A stretch of DNA of 64,000 nt, taken from positions 3,107,501-3,171,500 of the forward strand of contig NZ_CP127173.1 of NCBI RefSeq assembly GCF_030264295.1, read 5' to 3'. Of this stretch, positions 34,322 to 43,070 are shown piece after piece; position 1 is the stretch's first letter; every line of letters begins with the position of its first letter. This DNA comes from Amycolatopsis nalaikhensis (GTDB taxonomy: Bacteria > Actinomycetota > Actinomycetes > Mycobacteriales > Pseudonocardiaceae). Made by a program: the position numbers and the translations under genes. A model generated the notes under the pieces. It saw only the letters and a list, made by a program, of their open reading frames with translations, was not told the origin of the DNA and did not search any database.

Positions 34322-34488
34322 GCGCCTCCCTTCTCGAACCCCTCAAGATCTTCGGTGCGCGATGAGTCCAGCCCTCCCAAGATCACCTTCGCATCACAAG
34401 ATCGACTCGGCAGTCCGAGCGGGCCGCACTATTCGGTGATCTTTCCGGTGGCGCGCCGGGGCTTTCCGTGGTTCGGTGCGAGGGCGCA

Positions 34489-34524
34489 CTGTCCACAGTG
34501 GAGGTTGTGGACAACCCTGTGGAT
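34489..34524. promoter_or_regulatory. Cluster of three DnaA-box-like sequences
   Basis: CTGTCCACA (34489-34497, one mismatch to TTGTCCACA), a perfect TTGTCCACA on the minus strand (34506-34514) and an ATCCACA core on the minus strand (34518-34524) lie within 36 bp. They fall in the 267-bp non-coding stretch 34322-34588, in which no gene is visible. Confidence 0.4.
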
Positions 34525-34588
34525 GGATTCGGGGACTTCGTGAAGAACCCTTACTTCACAACGCAAACCCGGGAGCCGGGCCTGTGTA

Positions 34589-35494
34589 CTACTTCGCCAG
34601 CTCGCGGGCCTGTTCGAGCAGGGCCTGCAGGTGCAGGCCGCGCCGGACGTCGCAGGGGTGCGTCGTGGTGCCGCTGGCGATCATCGCCGCGAAGTCGTCG
34701 AGCAGCGCGGTGTAGGACTCCTGCGCCGTGCCCGGTTTGCGGCCGAGCGTCCGGTAGCCGTGCTGGCCCCAGACGGCGACCTCGACGACGGTCGGCTGCA
34801 CGGGCAGCCGCAGCGAGAGCGTCGCGGTGCTGACCACGCCACCGTCGTGGGCCAGCATCAGGTGCCAGAGGTCGCCGGGGCTCCGCCGGGCCGCGACGAC
34901 CTCGGTGATCGGCCCGAGCGCGGCGTCCAGCATGTCCAGGGCGTGCGGGCCGATGTCGAACAGCGCGCCGCCGTCGTCCTGGCGCCACGCCGAAGCCGCG
35001 TACTGCCCGCCGAGCAGGGCGCCGGACAGCCAGCGCGCGCCGCCGCCCGCCCAGCCGCCCGCCTGGGCCAGCCCGGCGAGCCACTCCTGCGTCTGCGCCG
35101 AGAACCGCAAGGTCAGCACCACGAGCGCGGCGACGTCGGCGGCCGCGACCGCGTCGGCCAGCCGCTGCGCGCCGGTGAGGTCGGCGGCGATCGGCTTCTC
35201 GAGGATCAGATGCTTCCCGGCTTCCGCCGCGCGCACGCCCAGTTCGGCCTGGATCGACGGCGGAACGGCGAACGCGACCGCGTCGACCTGCTCGAACAGC
35301 TCCTCGACGGTGCCCGCGACGGCCGCGCAGTGCGTCTCCGCAAGCGTTTGCGCGGCTTCCGGGCGACGGGCCCAGACCGCGGTCAGCTCGGTGCCGGGGT
35401 GATCCGCCAAGCCGGGCGCGTGGATCGTCGACGCCCACGGGCCGGCGCCGACCAGTCCGACGCGCAGCTGTCCGTCCGCGATGAGCTGTCCCAC
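34589..35494 (-). CDS. Gfo/Idh/MocA-family oxidoreductase
   Basis: A 301-residue NAD(P)-dependent oxidoreductase: N-terminal nucleotide fold RVGLVGAGPWA (about 11-21), the EKPIA motif (LILEKPIAAD, about 100) carrying the conserved lysine, and DIGPHALDML (about 180) with the conserved histidine. Such enzymes oxidise sugars, inositol or related alcohols. GTG 35494 lies 7 nt after a TAGACT -10-like box that overlaps the CTAG target of an IS element inserted just upstream. Its original -35 region has therefore been displaced by the IS. Substrate unknown. Confidence 0.87.
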   Translation of the reverse strand: MGQLIADGQLRVGLVGAGPWASTIHAPGLADHPGTELTAVWARRPEAAQTLAETHCAAVAGTVEELFEQVDAVAFAVPPSIQAELGVRAAEAGKHLILEKPIAADLTGAQRLADAVAAADVAALVVLTLRFSAQTQEWLAGLAQAGGWAGGGARWLSGALLGGQYAASAWRQDDGGALFDIGPHALDMLDAALGPITEVVAARRSPGDLWHLMLAHDGGVVSTATLSLRLPVQPTVVEVAVWGQHGYRTLGRKPGTAQESYTALLDDFAAMIASGTTTHPCDVRRGLHLQALLEQARELAK

Positions 35495-35508
35495 GGCCCG
35501 CAGTCTAG

Positions 35509-36549
35509 AGCCTGTTTCAATGTCGTAGCCACTCGTTGATCGCCGCGATGTGGACGGTTGCCTCGTAGCGGACTGCGAGTTTGTCGAACCGTGTGGCCAC
35601 CGCCCGGTTGCGTTTGAGCCGGTTGATGCCGCACTCGACCGCATGCCGTTGCTTGTAGATCTCTGGGTCAAATGCTGGTGGTCGCCCACCGGCCCGGCCG
35701 CGGTTGCGGCGATGCCGGACCTGATCAGAAGGCTGGGGAATCGTGCACGCGATCCCGCGCCGCCGCAGATAGGCCCGGTTGGCGCGGGAACTGTAGGCCT
35801 TGTCCGCCAGGACACGATCCGGCCGGGTCCGGGCTCGCCCACCACCAATCCGGGCGACCCGGACCCTTGCCAGCACCGCCTCGAACTGCGGCGAGTCACC
35901 GCGTTGACCGGCGGTCACCAGCAACGACAGTGGTTTCTGGCCTTGCTCGGTGGCCAGGTGCAGCTTGGTCGTCCAGCCTCCCCGCGACCGGCCCAGCGCG
36001 TGGTCGGCTGGTTCGGGCTCGCCGATACCGCCTGGCGGTTCTTTCTGCAGGTCACACTCGATGCGGGCACCTGCTGCGTGCTGGTGCGCCCGGTTGATCG
36101 TGGAATCCACGCTCACGTCCCAGGTGATCAGCCCGGCGGCGTCGGCCCGGGTCTGCAACCCGGCCAGGATCAGCGCCCACACACCGGCGCGCTGCCAGCG
36201 CCGGAACAAGCCATAGACGGTTTGCCAGCAGCCATACTCGGGTGGGACGTCACGCCACGGCGAGCCGACACGGACCCGCCAGCGGATGCCGTCCAGGAGC
36301 TGGCGTTTACTCCACAGTGGCGGGCGGCCGGGCTTCTTACCGACGGGCAGCAGCGGTTCCAGGATCGCCCACTGCGCGTCAGTCAGATCGGCTCGCCCCG
36401 CCGCCGCTACGCTGGGCACGAGGTCTCCGGTGTTCTTGATCAGCTTGGTCGTTGATCGGTCTACCGGAGACCTCGTCTATTTGATCCAAGACACGCCGCA
36501 CCCACAACGCCGGCCAGAAACTCCGCTGGTCAGCACATCAAAACAGGCT
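35509..36549 (-). mobile_element. IS5-like insertion sequence, complete
   Basis: A 1041-bp element with terminal inverted repeats AGCCTGTTT at 35509-35517 and its complement at 36541-36549; similarity continues imperfectly for about six more bases. It is flanked by 4-bp direct repeats CTAG (35505-35508 and 36550-36553), the YTAR-type target duplication of the IS5 family. It holds one intact transposase gene. Intact ends and frame suggest recent insertion. Confidence 0.92.
35517..36419 (-). CDS. IS5-family DDE transposase
   Basis: A 300-residue single-frame transposase. The N-terminal DUF4096-like DNA-binding region reads [23 protein letters not shown] and [23 protein letters not shown]. The catalytic triad is D105 ([14 protein letters not shown]), D206 ([13 protein letters not shown]) and E262 ([13 protein letters not shown]). 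No frameshift site is needed, unlike the IS427-type two-frame elements. The GTG start is 122 bp inside the right end. Its stop codon overlaps the last base of the left terminal repeat. Confidence 0.95.
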   Translation of the reverse strand: MPSVAAAGRADLTDAQWAILEPLLPVGKKPGRPPLWSKRQLLDGIRWRVRVGSPWRDVPPEYGCWQTVYGLFRRWQRAGVWALILAGLQTRADAAGLITWDVSVDSTINRAHQHAAGARIECDLQKEPPGGIGEPEPADHALGRSRGGWTTKLHLATEQGQKPLSLLVTAGQRGDSPQFEAVLARVRVARIGGGRARTRPDRVLADKAYSSRANRAYLRRRGIACTIPQPSDQVRHRRNRGRAGGRPPAFDPEIYKQRHAVECGINRLKRNRAVATRFDKLAVRYEATVHIAAINEWLRH

Positions 36550-36616
36550 CTAGGTGTGTCGCTCGTCGCGCCGGAACCGCACCTTCGGCGGGCATCGACC
36601 TGGTTAAAGTTCCTGC

Positions 36617-37237
36617 ATGATCGCGTCCCGCTTCGCCGCCGTCTGCGCACTGCTGTTCGCCGCGTCCGTCACGGGTGCCGCACCCGCGGCGGCGCAGGGC
36701 ACTGACGGGGCCTGCGCCGAGGGCGCCGGGGTCACGGTGGTCGTCGACTTCGGCGATCTGGGCCCGCAGCCGCTGGTCCGCTGCGCGCCCGGGACGCCCG
36801 CGAACGGGATCGCGGCCCTGCAGGCGGCCGGGATCGACGTCGCCGGTTCGCAGAAGTACGGCCTGGCTGTCGCCTGCCGGATCAACGGCAAGCCCGGCCC
36901 CGACGTCGAGTCGTGCGCGGGGATGCCGTCGGCCACGGCGTACTGGAGCTACTGGCACGCGACCGCGGGCGGGACCTGGACGTCGAGCCAGGAAGGCGCC
37001 CAGACGGCGAAGCCCGCGCCGGGCGGGTTCGAGGGCTGGGCGTTCGCGCGGCCGAAGTCGGCGAACGACCTGCCGACGCCGCCGCGCGTGGCGCCGGTGC
37101 GGCAGGCGGCCACCCCGGCCCCGGCGCCCGCCGAGGAAGGCAGCTCGTTCCCGTGGGGCCTGGTCATCGGCGCGGTCGTGATCGTGGTCGTCGGCGGCGC
37201 GGGCCTGGTCGTCGCGCGACGGCGGCGTGCGCAGTAG
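36617..37237 (+). CDS. Secreted, C-terminally anchored protein of the ECF cluster
   Basis: A 206-residue protein with a Sec signal peptide (cleavage after AAAQ, about 27) and a folded domain of about 105 residues with four cysteines. A Pro-rich stalk follows, then a C-terminal transmembrane helix (about 178-200) with a basic tail. YWSYWHATAGGTW and GGFEGWAF loosely recall the DUF4430 / transcobalamin-like lobe. Together with the following ECF genes this suggests a surface substrate-capture protein, but that link is tentative. TAAAGT (36605-36610) is 6 nt before ATG, so it is probably leaderless. It overlaps the EcfT gene by 11 bp. Confidence 0.72.
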   Translation: MIASRFAAVCALLFAASVTGAAPAAAQGTDGACAEGAGVTVVVDFGDLGPQPLVRCAPGTPANGIAALQAAGIDVAGSQKYGLAVACRINGKPGPDVESCAGMPSATAYWSYWHATAGGTWTSSQEGAQTAKPAPGGFEGWAFARPKSANDLPTPPRVAPVRQAATPAPAPAEEGSSFPWGLVIGAVVIVVVGGAGLVVARRRRAQ

Positions 37238-38288
37238 GGCGCTGCACCCCGGCGCCTGGTGGGCCTGGGCGCTCGCGCTGGCCGTGGCGGCCAGCCGGAC
37301 GACGAACCCGCTGCTGCTGGGCCTGGTCATCGCGGTCGCCGGGTTCGTCGTCGCGAACCGGCGCAGTGACGCGCCCTGGGCGCTGGCGTTCCGGCTGTAC
37401 GCGTACGTCGGCGCGTTGATCGTGGCCTCGCGCGTGCTGTTCCGGATCCTGGTCGGCGGCGAAGACGGCGGGCACGTGCTGTTCACGCTGCCGCGAATCC
37501 CGATCACGGCCGGGCTGTCGCTGCTCGGGCCGACGTCGGCGGAGGCGTTGCTCGGCGGGTTCTACGACGGCCTTCGGCTGGCGACGATGGTGGTCTGCGT
37601 CGGTGCGGCGAACGCGTTGGCGAACCCGAAACGCCTGCTCAAAGCGGTCCCGGGAGCGTTGTATGAAGTGGGCACGGCGGTGACGGTCGCGTTGACGGTG
37701 GCCCCACAGCTCGTCGAGAGCGTGCAGCGCGTCCGGCGCGCGAGGCGGCTGCGGGCGGGGCGGACTCGCGGGTTGCGGGCGGTGAAGGGCATCGTGGTGC
37801 CGGTGCTGGAGGACGCGATGGACCGGTCACTGCGGCTGGCGGCCGCGATGGACTCCCGCGGCTACGGCCGCCGGGGGTACCTGAGCCCAGGCTTGCGTGC
37901 GGTGATCGCCGCGTGCGTGCTGGGCGGGCTGGTCGGCGTGTGCGTCGGCGTCTACGGCGTGCTCGACGGGACGTCGACGTGGCTCGGCGTGCCGCTGCTG
38001 GCGGCCGGGCTGGCGGTGGCCGTGGTGGGATTCGTGCTGGGCGGCCGGCGCGTTCGGCGGACGGCGTACCGGCCGGACCCGTGGCGGTGGCGGGAGACGC
38101 TGGTCGTCGCGGCCGGGGTCGGGGCGTGCGTGCTGCTGTTCGTGTCCGCGCGGGTCGACCCGGGGAACCTGTACCCGTCGCTGAGCCCGTTGCGCTGGCC
38201 GGAGGTTTCGTTGGTGCACGTGGTATCCGTGCTGGTCGCGGTGCTGCCGGCGGTCGTCGCGCCCCGTCCCGCGGAGGTCGTCCGGTGA
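37227..38288 (+). CDS. ECF transporter transmembrane component EcfT
   Basis: A 353-residue membrane protein of the CbiQ/EcfT family with about eight helices. The signature near the coupling helices is AAAMDSRGYGRRG (around residue 210), preceded by the charged RRARRLRAGRTRGLRAVKG segment that contacts the ATPases. It couples ATP hydrolysis to movement of the S component. The GTG start overlaps the secreted-protein gene by 11 bp and the stop overlaps the ATPase gene by four (GTGA). Confidence 0.9.
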   Translation: MRSRALHPGAWWAWALALAVAASRTTNPLLLGLVIAVAGFVVANRRSDAPWALAFRLYAYVGALIVASRVLFRILVGGEDGGHVLFTLPRIPITAGLSLLGPTSAEALLGGFYDGLRLATMVVCVGAANALANPKRLLKAVPGALYEVGTAVTVALTVAPQLVESVQRVRRARRLRAGRTRGLRAVKGIVVPVLEDAMDRSLRLAAAMDSRGYGRRGYLSPGLRAVIAACVLGGLVGVCVGVYGVLDGTSTWLGVPLLAAGLAVAVVGFVLGGRRVRRTAYRPDPWRWRETLVVAAGVGACVLLFVSARVDPGNLYPSLSPLRWPEVSLVHVVSVLVAVLPAVVAPRPAEVVR

Positions 38289-39883
38289 TCGAGTTCTCGC
38301 GGGTCACGGTGACCTACCCGGACGCACTTCGCCCGGTGCTCTCCGATGTCTCACTTCTTGTCGAAGAAGGCGAACTGTGCCTGGTGGCGGGGCCGACCGG
38401 CAGCGGCAAGTCGACACTGCTCGGTGCGATCAACGGGCTCGTCCCGCACTTCACCGGCGGGCGGCTGACCGGCCGGGTGCTCGTTTCGGGGCACGACACG
38501 GCGCTTTTCCCGCCTCGCGAGCTGGCGTCGGTGGTGGGCGTCGTCGGGCAGGACCCGCTGGCCGGGTTCGTCACGGACACCGTCGAGGAAGAGCTCGCGT
38601 ACGCGATGGAGCAGCTCGCCGTACCACCGGACGTCATGCGCAAGCGCGTCGAGGAAACCCTGGACCTGCTGGGCATCGCGGAACTGCGGAACCGTCCACT
38701 TCGGACGCTGTCGGGCGGCCAGCAGCAACGGGTGGCGATCGGCTCGGTGCTGACGGCCCACCCGTCGGTGGTGGTCCTGGACGAGCCGACGTCGGCCCTG
38801 GACCCGACGGCGGCCGAGGACGTGCTGGCGGCGATCACCCGGCTGGTGCACGACCTGGGGACGACGGTGGTGGTGGCGGAGCACCGCATGGAGCGGGTGG
38901 CGCAGTACGCGGACCGCCTGCTGTACCTGCCGGGCGACGGTTCGGTGCGCTCCGGCCCACCGGCCGAGATCCTCGCGACGTCGTCGATCGCCCCGCCGAT
39001 CGCCGAGCTGGGACGGCTCGCGGGCTGGTCACCGCTGCCGCTGTCGGTCCGGGACGCCCGCCGCGTCGCGGGGCCGCTGCGGTCGCGGCTCGCGGAATTG
39101 TCGGTGGGAGAAGGTAGCTTCTCCGTGACGGGTTCGGCACTGGACGTGAGAGGGGTGGTGGTCCGCTACGGGGATGTCCCGGCGGTGCGCGGGGTGGACC
39201 TGCGCGTCGGGCCGGGTGAAGTGGTGGCGCTGATGGGACGCAACGGCTCGGGCAAGTCGTCGCTCCTGTGGGCGGTGCAGGGAAGCGGCCCGAGGTCGGC
39301 GGGGAAGGTCGACGTCGGTGGGGTGGATCCTGCGTCGCTGAAGCCGCGGGTGGCGCGTCAGCGGGTGGGTCTGGTGCCGCAGACTCCCGCTGATCTGCTG
39401 TACCTCGATTCGGTCGGCGCCGAGTGTGCGCAGGCCGACGCCGAGTCGGAGGTGCCGCCGGGAACCGCGCGGGCGTTGCTGGACCGGCTTGCGCCCGGGA
39501 TTGCGGGTGAGGTGCACCCGGGGGACCTGTCCGAGGGCCAGCGGCTGGCGTTGGTGCTGGCGGTGCAGCTGGCCTCGGCGCCCCCGGTGGTGCTGCTGGA
39601 CGAGCCGACGCGCGGACTGGACTACCACGCGAAAAGGCGCTTTGCGGCGATCTTGCGGGAGTTGTCGGCCGAGGGCCGCGCGGTGGTGCTGGCGACGCAC
39701 GACGTCGAGTTCGTGGCGACGGTGGCTGATCGGGTGGTCGTGCTGGCGGAGGGCGAGGTGGTGGCGGACGGGCCGACGAAGGAGGTCGTGGTCGCGTCCC
39801 CGGCGTTCGCACCGCAGGTGGCGAAGATCCTGGCGCCCCAGAGATGGCTGACGGTCGACGAAGTAGCGGCGGCGCTGGCATGA
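38285..39883 (+). CDS. ECF transporter fused tandem ATPase (EcfA-EcfA')
   Basis: A 532-residue protein with two complete ABC ATPase domains in one chain. Domain 1 has Walker A GPTGSGKST (K42), signature LSGGQQQR and VVLDEPTSALDP. Domain 2 has Walker A GRNGSGKSS (K324), the variant signature LSEGQ and VVLLDEPTRGLD. The fused form replaces the usual EcfA/EcfA' pair of energy-coupling factor importers. It lies between EcfT and the S component, so the cluster encodes a full dedicated importer. Confidence 0.95.
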   Translation: MIEFSRVTVTYPDALRPVLSDVSLLVEEGELCLVAGPTGSGKSTLLGAINGLVPHFTGGRLTGRVLVSGHDTALFPPRELASVVGVVGQDPLAGFVTDTVEEELAYAMEQLAVPPDVMRKRVEETLDLLGIAELRNRPLRTLSGGQQQRVAIGSVLTAHPSVVVLDEPTSALDPTAAEDVLAAITRLVHDLGTTVVVAEHRMERVAQYADRLLYLPGDGSVRSGPPAEILATSSIAPPIAELGRLAGWSPLPLSVRDARRVAGPLRSRLAELSVGEGSFSVTGSALDVRGVVVRYGDVPAVRGVDLRVGPGEVVALMGRNGSGKSSLLWAVQGSGPRSAGKVDVGGVDPASLKPRVARQRVGLVPQTPADLLYLDSVGAECAQADAESEVPPGTARALLDRLAPGIAGEVHPGDLSEGQRLALVLAVQLASAPPVVLLDEPTRGLDYHAKRRFAAILRELSAEGRAVVLATHDVEFVATVADRVVVLAEGEVVADGPTKEVVVASPAFAPQVAKILAPQRWLTVDEVAAALA

Positions 39884-39944
39884 GGGATTTCTCGCGCCCG
39901 CCCGCTCAGCGGCGAGTGCCTACGCAGACCTCCGAGGCCGCCGC

Positions 39945-40763
39945 ATGACCGACTTCCTCACTCCGCCGCGCGCGGTCCGCGTCCCCCTTCAACCCGCGCT
40001 CGTCCTCACCCTCGCCAGCCTCCTCGGCCTGGCCATGTTCTGCTGGCCCCTCCTCGCTCACCCCGCCCCCAGCGGGGCCGGGCACACCGCCGATGCCCCC
40101 TTCGTCTTCATGGCGACCCTGCCCGTCCTCATCCTCGTCGTGCTCGCCGAACTCTCCCGGGGCGGCATCGACGCCAAAGCCCTCGCCCTGCTCGGTGTTC
40201 TCTCCGCCGTCAACGCCGGGCTGCGGCCACTCGGTGCCGGGACTGGGGGCATCGAACTCGTCTTCTTCCTGCTCGTGCTCGCCGGGCGCGTTTTCGGCGC
40301 CGGCTTCGGCTTCGTGCTCGGCTCGACGTCCCTCTTCACCTCGGCCCTGCTCACCGCCGGCGTCGGCCCTTGGCTGCCGTTCCAGATGCTGGCTTCCTCG
40401 CTCATCGGACTCGGTGCCGGGCTGCTGCCGAAACGTCCGCGCGGTAAGGCGGAGATCGCCATGCTCGTCGCGTACGGGGTCTTCGCCGCCTACTTCTTCG
40501 GGCTGCTCATGAGCCTCTGGTCGTGGCCCTTCCTCGCCGGGACCGGCGACGGCCTCGGCTTCGTCCCCGGCGCGCCCCTGCTCGAGAACCTCCACCGGTT
40601 CGCCGTCTTCACCGTCCTGACCTCGACCCTCGGCTGGGACACCGGCCGCGCGATCACCAACGCCGTCGCCATCGTCCTGCTCGGCCCCGCCGTCCTGGCC
40701 ATCCTTCGGCGGGCCGCGAGGCGGGCCGCCTTCGGGGCCGGGGATCAGACCAGCGCGTCGTAG
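39945..40763 (+). CDS. ECF transporter substrate-binding S component
   Basis: A 272-residue membrane protein with about six to seven helices. The pattern LLGVLSAVNAGLRPLGAGTGGIELVFFLLVLAGRVFGAGFGFVLG resembles the ECF S-component family annotated with cobalamin-type (CblT-like) or unspecified vitamins. It completes the EcfT/EcfA cluster. The specificity cannot be fixed from sequence; cobalamin or a related cofactor is my preferred guess given the secreted partner. The last 19 bp overlap the convergent hydrolase gene. Confidence 0.8.
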   Translation: MTDFLTPPRAVRVPLQPALVLTLASLLGLAMFCWPLLAHPAPSGAGHTADAPFVFMATLPVLILVVLAELSRGGIDAKALALLGVLSAVNAGLRPLGAGTGGIELVFFLLVLAGRVFGAGFGFVLGSTSLFTSALLTAGVGPWLPFQMLASSLIGLGAGLLPKRPRGKAEIAMLVAYGVFAAYFFGLLMSLWSWPFLAGTGDGLGFVPGAPLLENLHRFAVFTVLTSTLGWDTGRAITNAVAIVLLGPAVLAILRRAARRAAFGAGDQTSAS

Positions 40764-41638
40764 ATGTCCACCAGCTCGGCCAGCTTCGCCGCGTCCGGGA
40801 CGTGGCTCGTGTCGAGGTCGACCACCCGGAACCGGTTGCCCGGCGTCGCCGTGTCCGCCTCGCGGATCATGCGGTCCTGCAGCGCGAGCGGGACGATCCG
40901 GTCCCGCAGGTGCCGGACGTACACCCGCGGCACCCGGCCCCAGCGGGTGCGGTCGCCACGGGACGGGGTGGCTCCCTTGCCGAGCAGCTCGTCCGGGGCC
41001 ATGCCGTTCAGGAACGCGAAGAACTCCGCGTCCGTGCCGTCGGCCAGGAACGCCGCCTTCGCCGCCGCGAGGAGCGTCCGGTCCGCCGTGCGCCAGTTGA
41101 ACCGGACCGCGCCGACCACCGACGGGTCCGCCGCCACGAACCCCAGCAGGTCCCCGATCCGCGACGTCGCCGCCTCCGGCGTGGCCATGTACTCGTCCGG
41201 GGTCGCCAGGTCCGTGCAGCAGAACGCCGTGTCGTACACGAGCAAGTCGACCAACTGCGGCACCGCGTCCGCGACCAGGCTGATCATCGCGCCGCCGATG
41301 CTCGCCCCGACCAGCACCACCGGGCCGTGCGCCGCCGCGCGGCGGACCACCTCCACCGTCGCCGCCACCTGGTCGGCCACCGTCACCCCGGCCAGCGCCG
41401 ACCGCTCCGAAGCGAACGCCGCCAAGTCCTGGGGTGCCTGGTAGGAGAGCCGGAACTGCTGACCCGGCTGGGCCACGCCGACTCCGCGGTGGCCCCGCAA
41501 GATCAGCTCATCGGGCGCGGCCGAGACGCCGTTGGCCCCGGCGGCGAAGACGAACGTCGGCACGCGACGGCGACCTGGCGCGGGCAGCCCGGCGACGGAA
41601 GCGGCTCGCAAAGCAGTACGGCGGCTGAGTTTCGGCAT
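40745..41638 (-). CDS. Alpha/beta hydrolase with N-terminal twin-arginine sequence
   Basis: A 297-residue alpha/beta hydrolase. The nucleophile is S113 in VLVGASIGGAM, the acid probably lies in VYVRHLRDRIV, and the histidine is in DTSHVPDAAKL near the C-terminus. The start (SRRTALRAASVAG) looks like a Tat signal core, but the hydrophobic stretch is unusually short and is followed by PGRRR. Secretion is therefore doubtful, and the signal may be eroded or the start misplaced. The substrate is unknown; related proteins are esterases of the methylesterase/hydroxynitrile-lyase type. Confidence 0.78.
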   Translation of the reverse strand: MPKLSRRTALRAASVAGLPAPGRRRVPTFVFAAGANGVSAAPDELILRGHRGVGVAQPGQQFRLSYQAPQDLAAFASERSALAGVTVADQVAATVEVVRRAAAHGPVVLVGASIGGAMISLVADAVPQLVDLLVYDTAFCCTDLATPDEYMATPEAATSRIGDLLGFVAADPSVVGAVRFNWRTADRTLLAAAKAAFLADGTDAEFFAFLNGMAPDELLGKGATPSRGDRTRWGRVPRVYVRHLRDRIVPLALQDRMIREADTATPGNRFRVVDLDTSHVPDAAKLAELVDIYDALV

Positions 41639-41710
41639 ACCCGCACTGAACCAAGCGGGACCCGCCGCAGCCCAGCCGACAAAGTTGCCGACCGGACCAC
41701 CAAAAGTGGA

Positions 41711-42565
41711 TCAGCTGTAGGAGTAGAAGCCCCGGCCGGTCTTCTTGCCGAGCAGGCCCGCGTCCACCATGCGCAGCAGCAACGGCGGCGACGAGTACAG
41801 CGGCTCCTTGAACTCCGCGTACATCGAGTCCGCGATCGCCTTGATCGTGTCCAGCCCGATCAGGTCGGACAGGCGCAGCGGCCCCATCGGGTGGGCCGTG
41901 CCCAGCTCCATGCCGCGGTCGATGTCCTCCGCGGACGCGAAGCCCGACTCGATCATGCGGATCGCCGACAGCAGGTACGGCACCAGCAGCGAGTTCACGA
42001 TGAATCCGGCGCGGTCCTGCGACCGGATGACCGTCTTGCCCAGCGCCGTCGTCGCGTGCTCCTCCGCGCGGCGGGCCGTCTCCTCGCTCGTCAGCAGCGA
42101 GGGCACCAGCTCCACCAGCGGCAGCACCGGCACCGGGTTGAAGAAGTGGATGCCGACCACCTGCTGCGGACGGCTCGTCGCCATGCCCAGCTTCATGATC
42201 GGGATCGACGACGTGTTGGACGCGAACAGCGCGTCCTCCGCCTCGACGATCTTGTCCAGCTGGCGGAAGACGTCGACCTTCGCCTGCTCCTGCTCGAGGA
42301 TCGCCTCGACGACCAGTTCGCGGTCGGCGAACTCGGCGATGTCCGTCGTGAAGCGGAGCCTGCCCAGCGCCGCGTCGGCGTCCTCGGCGGAAAGCTTGCC
42401 GTTCTTGACGCCGCGTTGCAGGGACTTCTCGATGCGGGCCTTGCCCGCGTCGAGCGCCGGCTGGTTCACCTCGGTGACCACGACGTCCAACCCGGACCGC
42501 GCGTGCACCTCGGCGATGCCGGACCCCATGAGTCCGGCTCCGACGACTCCAACCCGACTTACCAC
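41711..42565 (-). CDS. 3-hydroxybutyryl-CoA dehydrogenase
   Basis: A 284-residue enzyme of the HBDH/FadB2 type that interconverts 3-hydroxyacyl-CoA and acetoacetyl-CoA with NAD(P). It has the N-terminal RVGVVGAGLMGSGIA, FASNTSSIPI, the catalytic histidine in GIHFFNPVPVLPLVELV, and C-terminal GPLRLSDLIGLDT and KTGRGFYSYS. GAAGGAG lies 8 nt before GTG 42565; longer starts are not supported. It stands alone and may serve beta-oxidation, butyrate metabolism or polyhydroxybutyrate turnover. Confidence 0.93.
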   Translation of the reverse strand: MVSRVGVVGAGLMGSGIAEVHARSGLDVVVTEVNQPALDAGKARIEKSLQRGVKNGKLSAEDADAALGRLRFTTDIAEFADRELVVEAILEQEQAKVDVFRQLDKIVEAEDALFASNTSSIPIMKLGMATSRPQQVVGIHFFNPVPVLPLVELVPSLLTSEETARRAEEHATTALGKTVIRSQDRAGFIVNSLLVPYLLSAIRMIESGFASAEDIDRGMELGTAHPMGPLRLSDLIGLDTIKAIADSMYAEFKEPLYSSPPLLLRMVDAGLLGKKTGRGFYSYS

Positions 42566-42671
42566 CGGCTCACTCCTTCGTCGCCAACCCGCACACTTCT
42601 GGGCAGCACGCAGCACGCGAGGGCGGTCGCCGGGTGGGTTCCCGGCTACGCCCTCGCGCGGTTACGCGTGC

Positions 42672-42863
42672 TCAACGACGGTACTCGTCGTACCCGTCGT
42701 CGTACGGGTCCTCATACCGGCTGTCGGACTCCTCGCGGTGATGATCATTCGAGGAGTTACTCGACAGCTCGCGCTGCAAAGCATCGAAGTCGGTCTCGTG
42801 CGAGCTGTACTTGAGCTCACGCGCCACCTTCGTCTGCTTGGCCTTAGCCCGGCCGCGCCCCAT
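42672..42863 (-). CDS. DUF3073 family protein
   Basis: A 63-residue protein. The basic start MGRGRAKAKQTKVARELKY and the acidic, Ser/Asn/Tyr-rich tail (DDGYDEYRR) are the DUF3073 pattern seen throughout actinobacteria. In mycobacteria the homologue lies next to purM, so this is another anchor of the conserved block, displaced here by about 12 kb. It is probably disordered in part; no function is known. GAGGGG precedes ATG 42863. Confidence 0.9.
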   Translation of the reverse strand: MGRGRAKAKQTKVARELKYSSHETDFDALQRELSSNSSNDHHREESDSRYEDPYDDGYDEYRR

Positions 42864-43070
42864 GGCTCGACCCCCTCGCACAGGGGCGGGGCGGCCGGGG
42901 GAATCGGCGGCCCCGCATCGTCTCGACAATTCTTTCCTGCTCACACCGTACCGTGTCCGGGGGGTTGGATGCGACGTGGCACGGTGTGCTGGTGGTGACA
43001 GTGTCCGCCGGACGCTGGTTACCGGCCGGTCGGTGGCGATCGGCGCAGGTAGGCGTGCCACGATCTACTC

